From the NCBI RefSeq assembly GCF_014859565.1, contig NZ_JACUUA010000063.1, forward strand, positions 1 through 17,100: a stretch of 17,100 nucleotides of DNA, given 5' to 3'. Origin of the DNA: Marinospirillum sp. (GTDB lineage: Bacteria; Pseudomonadota; Gammaproteobacteria; Pseudomonadales; Halomonadaceae). The first letter of the stretch is position 1, and each line of letters begins with the position of its first letter. Below the pieces are notes generated by a model. That model saw only the letters and a list, made by a program, of their open reading frames with translations. It was not told the DNA's origin and ran no database searches. The position numbers and the translations under genes were made by a program. Positions 1 to 6,848 of the stretch are shown here, piece after piece.

Positions 1-218
1 TTGCTGAAGCATTAAAAACAGCAGAAGTGATCGCTGCCCAGTCACGCCCGGTGACCCTGATGATCCGTGAAGCCGTGGATCAGGCTTATGAAACGAGCCT
101 GGCTGCCGGGTTGAAGTTTGAACGTCGTGCCTTTCAGAGCAGTTTTGCCTTTGAAGACCGGAGCGAAGGCATGCAAGCCTTTGTAGAAAAACGCGCGCCA
201 AACTTCCGTAACCGTTGA
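1..218 (+). CDS. Enoyl-CoA hydratase/isomerase, 3' end only
   Basis: This is the C-terminal 71 codons of a crotonase-superfamily enzyme, which hydrates or isomerises enoyl-CoA thioesters in fatty-acid or aromatic catabolism. The reading frame is open from the left edge (first full codon at base 3) and stops with TGA at 216-218. The visible part matches the family's C-terminal trimerisation helices: the IAAQSRPVTLMIREAVDQA segment, a conserved FERRAF-type motif, then FEDRSEGMQAFVEKRAPNF, the typical EGmxAFxeKRxPxF ending. The active site lies upstream of the window, so hydratase and isomerase cannot be told apart. It is not part of the defence operon and marks the chromosomal flank. Confidence 0.9.
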   Translation, partial: AEALKTAEVIAAQSRPVTLMIREAVDQAYETSLAAGLKFERRAFQSSFAFEDRSEGMQAFVEKRAPNFRNR

Positions 219-243
219 AAATTTGCCCTGAAACACGTTAAAT

Positions 244-292
244 CCATCCTTCGCGCAACAGTTTTTTCATACTCTGTAACACCGAAGGATGG
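244..292. repeat. Perfect 10-bp inverted repeat after the hydratase gene
   Basis: CCATCCTTCG (244-253) is repeated as its exact reverse complement CGAAGGATGG (283-292), separated by 29 bases. A smaller ACAG/CTGT pair (258-261, 274-277) nests inside. It begins 25 bases after the hydratase stop codon. It could be a transcription terminator for that gene or a protein-binding site. A simple intrinsic terminator is doubtful because the loop is long and no T-run follows the right arm. Confidence 0.45.
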
Positions 293-358
293 CTTTACAC
301 CAATGCAACCCCAAGAACTGCTGCAAGCATTTTGTAGATTGGCATCTGCTGCACACCA

Positions 359-386
359 CTGCCAGCAAGTATCACCTCGGTATCAT
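359..386 (+). promoter_or_regulatory. Candidate sigma70-type promoter for the BREX operon
   Basis: CTGCCA (359-364, 4 of 6 matches to TTGACA) lies 16 bases ahead of TATCAT (381-386, 5 of 6 matches to TATAAT). Transcription would start near 393, about 70 bases before brxA. This is the best-looking pair I found in the only sizeable gap upstream of the operon. It is a pattern match by eye and could be chance. Confidence 0.3.
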
Positions 387-407
387 CCCTCTGTCCTTCA
401 AAACTCC

Positions 408-434
408 ATCAACACCCCGCGCCGGTGGGTTGAT
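408..434. promoter_or_regulatory. Imperfect dyad ahead of brxA, possible operator
   Basis: ATCAAC (408-413) and GTTGAT (429-434) are inverted copies around a G+C-rich centre. A further ACC/GGT pair (414-416, 424-426) matches if two bases bulge out on the right arm. It lies between the candidate promoter and the brxA ribosome binding site, where a repressor would block the operon or an RNA hairpin would form in the leader. Some BREX operons are controlled by a WYL-type regulator (BrxR) acting upstream of brxA, but no such gene is visible here. Confidence 0.3.
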
Positions 435-463
435 CCGTATGTGAGAAAGGAACCCTGCCTGCA

Positions 464-1078
464 ATGAGTAACGCTAAATACAGCATGTCATTTACAACGG
501 GCAGCCTCTTTCACCATGAATCGGTGAAGCTTGCGGAGCTGTATCTTGAACTCGGCGACTGGCGCAGTGTTCGAGACAAGGTTGTCGCCGATAACTTACT
601 GCAATCCAGAACACAGAGTACGCTCAAACGCATTTGTCGCGAAGTCATTTCTCGGCTTAGAACGCTAACGCAAAACACACTGGAATTTCTTATTACAGCC
701 AGTCATCAGGAGCAGGCATACCTCTTGTGGCTAGCGATCTGTCATCGTTACCCATTCATTGCGGATTTTGCCGTCGAAGTGCTTCGAGAGCGTTATATTA
801 CCCTGAAAAGTGACCTAACCCACGAGGATTTTGATTCATTCTTTGATCAGAAAGCAGAATGGCACTTGGAATTGGATCAGATCACCCCAGCGACACGAAA
901 AAAAATACGGCAGGTTCTGTTTCGGCTTTTGCGCGAGGCAGACCTTTTAACAGGCGATAACAGGATCCATGCTGCCCTGCTCAGTCCACAACTATTGCAG
1001 ATCATCCATCAAGGCAGTCACAGGGAAGTTTTATACCTCCCTATCTTTGAATCCGAACTGAAGGAGATGAGGCGGTGA
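464..1078 (+). CDS. brxA: BREX protein BrxA (DUF1819)
   Basis: This 204-aa protein is the first gene of the BREX type 1 core. BrxA is a small, mostly helical DNA-binding protein whose exact role in the complex is not settled. Family features seen: the N-terminal YSMSFTTGSLFHHES segment, then LYLELGDWRSVRDKVVADN, the RTQSTLKRICREVISRLRTL helix, the LLWLAICHRYPFI core and the FAVEVLRERY helix. Length is normal for the family. The ATG at 464 keeps the conserved N-terminus; an AAGGA at 447-451 is the nearest ribosome binding site, though its 12-base spacing is long. The 3' end overlaps brxB by four bases (GTGA). It follows a 245-base non-coding gap, so the operon promoter should lie there. Confidence 0.93.
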   Translation: MSNAKYSMSFTTGSLFHHESVKLAELYLELGDWRSVRDKVVADNLLQSRTQSTLKRICREVISRLRTLTQNTLEFLITASHQEQAYLLWLAICHRYPFIADFAVEVLRERYITLKSDLTHEDFDSFFDQKAEWHLELDQITPATRKKIRQVLFRLLREADLLTGDNRIHAALLSPQLLQIIHQGSHREVLYLPIFESELKEMRR

Positions 1079-1686
1079 CAGCAGACCTAGCTAAAATGCC
1101 GATGCAGGACAGATTCCAGCATCTCTTTACTGTGATATCAGGCCAGCGATTTCTCAATAAGCAAGGTCTTGGTAACGAGGTTCCATTTTTTATCTGCCCC
1201 TACAAGCCGGAAGAGTCTGTCGAAATGGTGCGAATCCAGCGTCAACTGATCAATCGCCTTGAGCAAGATGGTATTCGGATTCTGGAGATCAATCTGTATG
1301 ACCTTTCGCTAGAAATTCTCAGCAAGGAAGGTGATCTAGACTGGATTCTTGAGCACGAACAGAATCACCCAAAAACCAAACTAAAAGAAGAACTTCAAGG
1401 CATCCTAGATGTAGAAACGGTGATAATCTCCACCCTTGCGACCAAGCTGTTACGCACTGATTTTGACGTTCTTTTTCTCTCTGGTGTTGGCGAGGTGTTT
1501 CCCTACATCCGATCGCATAATGTCTTGAACAACTTGCAAAGCACCGCAAAAGAAAAGCCAACCGTCATGTTTTTCCCAGGAGACTACACCCACTCCCTAG
1601 AGTCTGGTGCATCACTTGATCTTTTCGGAAGGCTGCATGATGACAAATACTACCGAGCATTCAATATCTTTCACTGTGAAGCCTGA
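1075..1686 (+). CDS. brxB: BREX protein BrxB (DUF1788)
   Basis: BrxB is a roughly 200-aa core protein of type 1 BREX with no assigned enzymatic activity. The 203-aa product has the usual length and family-like segments: FQHLFTVISGQRFLNKQGLG, PFFICPYKP, a FLSGVGEVFPYIRSHNVLNNL block around residues 130-150, and the PTVMFFPGDY strand near residue 163. The start is GTG at 1075, supported by AAGGAG at 1061-1066 with 8-base spacing and by the 4-base overlap with brxA, which implies translational coupling. A 29-base gap separates it from brxC. No catalytic motif is visible. The call rests on sequence resemblance and position between brxA and brxC. Confidence 0.92.
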   Translation: MTADLAKMPMQDRFQHLFTVISGQRFLNKQGLGNEVPFFICPYKPEESVEMVRIQRQLINRLEQDGIRILEINLYDLSLEILSKEGDLDWILEHEQNHPKTKLKEELQGILDVETVIISTLATKLLRTDFDVLFLSGVGEVFPYIRSHNVLNNLQSTAKEKPTVMFFPGDYTHSLESGASLDLFGRLHDDKYYRAFNIFHCEA

Positions 1687-1703
1687 ACTGAACATCAAAA
1701 GAC

Positions 1704-1709
1704 GAGGGA
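1704..1709 (+). promoter_or_regulatory. Ribosome binding site that sets the brxC start
   Basis: GAGGGA lies 6 bases before the ATG at 1716 but only 3 bases before the in-frame GTG at 1713. The spacing favours ATG 1716 as the brxC start. Confidence 0.6.
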
Positions 1710-1715
1710 AGCGTG

Positions 1716-4700
1716 ATGACTCTTAAAACCATTTTTAACAAACCCGTTGACCGCCCGATAGAAGGGGTCATCAAAGCGGATGATGAGGCCAGCCTACTTC
1801 TGGAAATTGAAGAATACGTACTGACCAACGAGGTGGAAAAGCAGCTGGCGTCTTTTCTGGATGCCTATAACAACTATGAAGGTGCCAATGGTGTTTGGGT
1901 TTCCGGCTTCTTTGGGTCAGGTAAATCCCACCTGCTGAAGATGCTGGCATTGTTGCTAGAAAACCGGCAGATCAACGGAACCTATGCACTTGATCTGTTC
2001 TTGCCCAAATGTGGTGACAACGAAATCCTTCGGGGTGATCTCAAGCGAGCCGTTGCCATTCCGTCGAAAAGCATACTGTTTAACATCGACCAGAAAGCGG
2101 ACGTTATCAGCAAGACGCAGATTGATGCGCTTCTCGCCGTTTTTGTTAAGGTATTTGATGAAGCCTGCGGCTACTATGGCAAGCAACCCTATATCGCACA
2201 ATTTGAGCGTGAACTGGATCGAGACGACCTCCTGCAACCTTTCATACAAGAGTTTGCAGCCATCGCAGGCAAGCCTTGGGAATGGGGTCGCAGCCGCCCG
2301 ACACGAATAGCAGAACAGGCTGACCAGGCATTTAACAACGTTACAAAGCAGCAACAAAAAGAAGTGCTCGACAAATATCGGCTGGACTATCGTCTATCTA
2401 TCGAAGACTTTGCTGAACAGGTGCATGACTACATTGAGCAACAAGTGTCACAGGGCAAGCAAAAAGACTTTCGCCTGAACTTCTTTGTTGATGAAGTGGG
2501 TCAGTACATTGCTGAAAATGTCAAGCTGATGACCAACTTGCAAACCATTGCTGAAAGCCTCGCCACCAAATGCCGAGGCCGGGCATGGGTCATCGTGACC
2601 GCTCAGGAAGACATGGGAAGTGTTGTTGGCGAAATGGGCAAACAACAAGGCAACGACTTTACCAAAATTCAGGCGCGTTTTGCCAATCGCATGAAATTGA
2701 CCAGCGCCGACGTGGCAGAAGTGATCCAGAAGCGCCTACTCACAAAAACAGAAGACGGTGTTGGTCTACTCTCGGACATTTATCACGCACAATCCAACAA
2801 TTTCAAAACCCTGTTCGATTTTGCTGACGGCTCACAAACCTACCGCAATTTTCAGGATCGAGAGCATTTCATTCACAGCTATCCGTTTATCCCCTACCAG
2901 TTCGCGCTGTTCCAATCAGCCATTCAGAACCTATCACAGCATAATGCCTTTGAAGGCAAACACAGCTCTGTGGGTGAGCGCTCCATGCTGGGCGTGTTCC
3001 AACAGGTGGCGATTCAGATCGGGGATCATGAAATCGGCCAGCTGGCAACCTTCGACCTGATGTTCGAAGGCATACGCACCGCGCTGAAGTCCAATATCCA
3101 GCGAGCCATAATTCAGGCAGAAAACCACCTGGGTGCCCCCTTCGCGTTACAAATGTTGAAAACCCTCTTCCTCATCAAATACGTCAAGGAGTTCAAGCCG
3201 ACCCTTCGCAACCTGTGCGTGCTGATGCTCGACCGCTTCAACCAAGATTTGCCGGTACTGAAAAAACGTGTCGAAGAAGCTCTTAACCTCTTGGAGCAGC
3301 AGACCTACATCCAGCGCAACGGCGAACTTTACGAATACCTGACTGATGAAGAAAAAGACGTCGAGCAGGAAATTAAGAACACCGAAGTTGAAACCACGGA
3401 TGTTGCCGCCGAGCTTGAAAAAATTATCTTTGAACAGGTCATCAAGCAACGCAAGATACGATACAGCGATGCGGCATCAAAGGATCAGGGGCAGGACTAC
3501 CCCTTCTCCAGAAAGCTTGATGATCGCCTGCATGGGCGCGAGTATGAGCTGACGATTCATGTGATCAGCCCGTTCCATGAACATGCAGAAAACGAGCAGA
3601 TGCTGCGAACCAGCTCAACCTATAAACAGGACGAACTATTGGTTGTCATGCCCGCAGATGAACGAATGATGCGTGACCTTCTAATGTACAAACGGACAGA
3701 AAAATACATCCGTCAGAACATTTCGATCACCCAGCAAGAAGCAGTAAAACGCATCCTGACCGACAAGGGTTTCCAGAATCGGGAACGCTACGCTGAGCTG
3801 CAACAGCGTATTCAGAATCAACTAGGCAAAGCCAAGCTGTTTGTAGCAGGTGCCGAGATCGAGAGCGGCTCAGAGGATGCCCAGACCCGGGTGCTGCGTG
3901 GCTTCCATGATTTGATCAGCTGCGCTTACCCCAACCTGCGTATGCTGCGTGGCATCAACTACACAGAAAAGGACATCGCCACCTGTTTGCAAGCCGCAGG
4001 TGATGGCCTCTTTGGTAATGATGCCACCGCCCTTGCTGAATCTGAGCAGGAGCTGCTGGCCTTTATCCAGAGCAATAATCGCAGTGGTGTACGCACAACC
4101 CTGAAGAGCCTGCTGGAAAAATTCGAACGCAAACCCTACGGTTGGAACTACGCTGCTGTACTTTGCACTTTGGCTCACCTCTGTGCTCGCGGCAAGGTTG
4201 AGGTTCGCAGCGATGGCAACCTGCTGGAAGATGCCGAGCTGGAACGGGCGCTGTGTAATACTCATGGTCATGGCAATCTGGTGCTGGAGCCCCAGGTTGA
4301 ATTTACCGCATCACAGACCCGTGCCCTAAAAGAACTCTTTGAAGACTTCTTTGATACCCCGCCTCGCAGCAGTGAAGCAAAGGCACTGGGCAAGGAAACC
4401 GGCACGGCACTTCAGGAGCTCATGCAACAGCTTAACCTGCTGGCAGCACAGACGCCCCAGTATCCATTCTTGAGCGCCCTCACCCCGGTATTGGAAAAAC
4501 TCAAGGAGCTGAGCGGCAAGCCCTACACCTGGCACCTAACCGAACTTACCCGCCAGGAAGAAAACCTGCTGGACATGAAAGAAAGTGTGATTGACCCTAT
4601 TCGCAAATTCATGAGTGGCTCACAGAAAGACATCTTTGATCGTGCCCGCAGTTTAGTGCAAAACCTGAAAACCAATTTTTCATATATTGAAGGTGATGAA

Positions 4701-5267
4701 GCCGCAGCACTGGAACATTTGCTCAAGGATGTCAGCTGCTTTAAAGGAAATAAGATTCAGCAAATCAATAGCCTGCTGGATCATGTAAAACAGCAGGTGA
4801 ATGAAAAACTGCAACAAGCCCGAGAGCATGCACTGAACACCCTGCATCAAATGCAAGCAAGGATGCAGAAAACCGATGAATATCAAAAACTACCTGATGC
4901 CCGCAGAGCTGAACTGGATAAACCCTTTGCTGACTTGGCACAATTCATCGAAGAGCAACAGCTGATTGCCGTAATCAACGACCGCTTGCGATACTTTGAA
5001 GATCAGGGTTATCAAACACTGCTGGGAAAAATGGTTGAAATCGCAACACCTAAACCAGCAACCATGAATGTCGGTGAGCCTTCTGTTACAACTGAGAGGC
5101 CAACCCCGCCACCCATGCCGCGTATTGAAACCATCAACACCCGGCAAATTCGCGTCTCCTATGACAAAGCTTGGCTGACCGACGAAACCGATGTAGAACG
5201 CTACCTGGAGTCCATGCGCGAGGCGCTGCTGGAAGAAATCCGCAAAGGAAAAAGGATTCAAATATGA
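1716..5267 (+). CDS. brxC: BREX ATPase BrxC
   Basis: BrxC is the large P-loop ATPase of BREX, related to AAA+/STAND ATPases. It is needed for exclusion and probably acts in a complex with PglZ, PglX and BrxB. Counting from ATG 1716 the protein has 1183 aa, normal for the family. The N-terminus (TIFNKPVDRPIEGVIKADD) is characteristic. Walker A is GFFGSGKS at residues 64-71; the Walker B-like strand is FFVDEVGQYI with D259-E260, followed by a VIVTAQEDM sensor-like strand. The C-terminal half is rich in long charged helices (coiled-coil-like around residues 960-1090), then a proline-rich linker PTPPPMP and a short terminal domain. The stop overlaps the next gene by four bases (ATGA), so the ATPase downstream is translationally coupled to it. 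Confidence 0.95.
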   Translation: MTLKTIFNKPVDRPIEGVIKADDEASLLLEIEEYVLTNEVEKQLASFLDAYNNYEGANGVWVSGFFGSGKSHLLKMLALLLENRQINGTYALDLFLPKCGDNEILRGDLKRAVAIPSKSILFNIDQKADVISKTQIDALLAVFVKVFDEACGYYGKQPYIAQFERELDRDDLLQPFIQEFAAIAGKPWEWGRSRPTRIAEQADQAFNNVTKQQQKEVLDKYRLDYRLSIEDFAEQVHDYIEQQVSQGKQKDFRLNFFVDEVGQYIAENVKLMTNLQTIAESLATKCRGRAWVIVTAQEDMGSVVGEMGKQQGNDFTKIQARFANRMKLTSADVAEVIQKRLLTKTEDGVGLLSDIYHAQSNNFKTLFDFADGSQTYRNFQDREHFIHSYPFIPYQFALFQSAIQNLSQHNAFEGKHSSVGERSMLGVFQQVAIQIGDHEIGQLATFDLMFEGIRTALKSNIQRAIIQAENHLGAPFALQMLKTLFLIKYVKEFKPTLRNLCVLMLDRFNQDLPVLKKRVEEALNLLEQQTYIQRNGELYEYLTDEEKDVEQEIKNTEVETTDVAAELEKIIFEQVIKQRKIRYSDAASKDQGQDYPFSRKLDDRLHGREYELTIHVISPFHEHAENEQMLRTSSTYKQDELLVVMPADERMMRDLLMYKRTEKYIRQNISITQQEAVKRILTDKGFQNRERYAELQQRIQNQLGKAKLFVAGAEIESGSEDAQTRVLRGFHDLISCAYPNLRMLRGINYTEKDIATCLQAAGDGLFGNDATALAESEQELLAFIQSNNRSGVRTTLKSLLEKFERKPYGWNYAAVLCTLAHLCARGKVEVRSDGNLLEDAELERALCNTHGHGNLVLEPQVEFTASQTRALKELFEDFFDTPPRSSEAKALGKETGTALQELMQQLNLLAAQTPQYPFLSALTPVLEKLKELSGKPYTWHLTELTRQEENLLDMKESVIDPIRKFMSGSQKDIFDRARSLVQNLKTNFSYIEGDEAAALEHLLKDVSCFKGNKIQQINSLLDHVKQQVNEKLQQAREHALNTLHQMQARMQKTDEYQKLPDARRAELDKPFADLAQFIEEQQLIAVINDRLRYFEDQGYQTLLGKMVEIATPKPATMNVGEPSVTTERPTPPPMPRIETINTRQIRVSYDKAWLTDETDVERYLESMREALLEEIRKGKRIQI

Positions 5268-6319
5268 TCGAGCGTCTTGAACTGAAAAACCTCACGGTCT
5301 TCACCGGCCTGACACTGGAGCTCTCGCCCAAAATCAATGTGATCATCGGCGAGAACGGTACTGGAAAAACCCACCTGCTCAAGGCAGCCTATGGGCTTTG
5401 CGCCGGTGCACCCCTGTTTAAGAACAAGCCCAGGGTCAGCGACGATGAGCTTGAAGCAGCGCTGACCGCCAAGCTGCTGCGCCTTTTTATGCCGCTGGAC
5501 GACAAGCTCGGCAAGATGCATCGCCAGGGCGCAACCGACCAGGCCTATCTGTCGGCCCGATTCGCGGGGGGGCAGAAGATTGCTGCGACCTTCTTCAACA
5601 ACTCGAAGGCGCTGGCCATTCATGATCACACTAACTATGAGCAGTACCAATCCGAGGCGGTATTCATCCCGACCAAGGAAGTTCTCTCGTTCATGAAAGG
5701 ATTCAACAGCTTATACGAAAAATACGGGCTCTCCTTTGATCAGACCTATCAGGATATCTGCCTGCTATTGGATCTCCCCGAGGTTCGCCCGGAAACTCTG
5801 CATGAAAAATCCAAATGGGCCATGGCCGAGATCGAAGGCATCTGCGGTGGACGTTTCGTTTTCTATGGCGGCGGCAAGGTTACCTTCAAGACCGAGACTG
5901 CCGAATACTCCGCCAATTCCATGGCCGAGGGTTTTCGCAAGGCGGGGATACTCTCCCGCCTGCTCGAAACCGGCGCGATCCAGCCCGGTGTTAGCGGCCC
6001 GCTGTTCTGGGATGAGCCAGAATCCAACTTGAATCCTAAGCTGATGAAGCTGCTCGTGCAGATCCTACTGGAGCTGTCGCGCAACGGCCAGCAGATCATT
6101 CTGGCGACCCATGATTACTTCCTACTCAAATGGCTGGATCTCGAAACGAGCAAGACAGACCACGTTCTCTACCACGCGCTTTACCGAGGGGCGAACGGAG
6201 AGATATGCGTGGAAAGCGCTGAAGACTATCGCTCGATTTCCCCAAATGCTATCGCAGACACCTTCAACGACCTGACCAAGCAACAGGTAAACAAGAAAAT
6301 GGGAGGGTTGGGGAAGTGA
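5264..6319 (+). CDS. AAA/ABC-type ATPase, BREX-embedded accessory
   Basis: A 351-aa ATP-binding protein of the RecF/SMC/OLD-like group (AAA_15/AAA_21 type). It starts at ATG 5264 (MIERLELKNLTVFTG), overlapping the brxC stop by four bases; a longer in-frame reading from 5171 would lie inside brxC and lacks family support. Walker A is GENGTGKT at residues 29-36, a signature-like SMAEGFRKAG segment precedes Walker B (LFWDEPESNLNPK, D250-E251), and the H-loop is ATHDYF with H283. No nuclease or TOPRIM domain is fused to it. The next gene overlaps by four bases (GTGA) and encodes a PD-(D/E)XK-like protein, so the two are probably sensor ATPase and effector. PARIS AriA is an ABC ATPase found in the same brxC-pglX slot, but its partner is a TOPRIM protein, which this one is not. 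The gene is markedly G+C-rich in places (43 of 60 bases at 5941-6000). Confidence 0.85.
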   Translation: MIERLELKNLTVFTGLTLELSPKINVIIGENGTGKTHLLKAAYGLCAGAPLFKNKPRVSDDELEAALTAKLLRLFMPLDDKLGKMHRQGATDQAYLSARFAGGQKIAATFFNNSKALAIHDHTNYEQYQSEAVFIPTKEVLSFMKGFNSLYEKYGLSFDQTYQDICLLLDLPEVRPETLHEKSKWAMAEIEGICGGRFVFYGGGKVTFKTETAEYSANSMAEGFRKAGILSRLLETGAIQPGVSGPLFWDEPESNLNPKLMKLLVQILLELSRNGQQIILATHDYFLLKWLDLETSKTDHVLYHALYRGANGEICVESAEDYRSISPNAIADTFNDLTKQQVNKKMGGLGK

Positions 6320-6843
6320 AGTTACGGGAAAGAGATATTGAGATCGAGTTTACCGATGCCATTGATGCCTTGGTGTTCGATCAAATGAAGGCAGACCAAC
6401 CCAATTATCACGGCATTGGTGAAATGCACCGTGTCGATTTTGTCGTCGAGTTTGCAGAAGCCATCGTCTTTGTTGAAGTGAAGGATCCAGGAAACCCCAA
6501 GGCACAGGAAAAAGGCCTGAAGAAGTTTCAGAAGGAATTAAATAACGGCACCCTAAGCGCAACCTTCGCATCAAAATTTATAGACAGTTTTTTTTATCGT
6601 TGGGCAGAAGATAGACTGTCCAAGACGACCCACTACCTAAGTCTGGTGACGCTCGAAAGTGAGTTGCTGCCGAATTTATCAGATGAGATAGCAGGCAAGC
6701 TCTCTCCATGCGGAAAAAGCTCACCTCGGTGGCAAAGACACCCTGTCCAGAACTGTCAGGTCTTTAACATCCAGACATGGAATGAAAACTTCCCCAAGTG
6801 GCCGGTTACTCGCTTGACCAATACTTCAACAGCCGGATTATAA
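6316..6843 (+). CDS. Small PD-(D/E)XK nuclease-like partner of the ATPase
   Basis: I do not recognise a named family for this 175-aa protein. Near the N-terminus it has the core of a PD-(D/E)XK nuclease: D41 in the strand RVDFVVEF, then IVFVEVKDPG with E54 and K56, the D-(12 residues)-ExK spacing expected for metal-dependent nucleases. The C-terminal part ends in a VFNIQTWNENFPKWPVTRL block that reads as an intact domain. It starts with GTG at 6316, overlapping the ATPase stop by four bases, with GGAGG at 6302-6306 as ribosome binding site. Tight coupling suggests ATPase and nuclease act as a pair, perhaps a PARIS-like or OLD/GajAB-like sensor-effector module; that role is inferred. Composition is clearly poorer in G+C than the ATPase (22 of 60 bases at 6541-6600). 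Confidence 0.7.
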   Translation: MKLRERDIEIEFTDAIDALVFDQMKADQPNYHGIGEMHRVDFVVEFAEAIVFVEVKDPGNPKAQEKGLKKFQKELNNGTLSATFASKFIDSFFYRWAEDRLSKTTHYLSLVTLESELLPNLSDEIAGKLSPCGKSSPRWQRHPVQNCQVFNIQTWNENFPKWPVTRLTNTSTAGL

Positions 6844-6848
6844 ATAAG

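Noticed and set aside
244..292. Inverted repeat as a certain intrinsic terminator
   Set aside because: The loop of 29 bases and the missing T-run argue against it, so it is listed only as a repeat.
303..467. A 54-codon open frame from ATG 303 ending in an ATGA overlap with the brxA start, possible leader peptide
   Set aside because: It has no clear ribosome binding site, odd composition (many Gln, His, Pro, Cys) and no recognisable family. The better promoter candidate lies inside it.
5171..5263. Longer N-terminus for the ATPase, 31 extra codons
   Set aside because: The extension overlaps the conserved end of brxC out of frame. ATG 5264 gives a typical start just before the first strand and the Walker A.
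6798..6848. Upstream in-frame GTG start for pglX
   Set aside because: It adds 17 residues unlike the family N-terminus and overlaps the nuclease gene; METLKLKRF aligns with known PglX starts.
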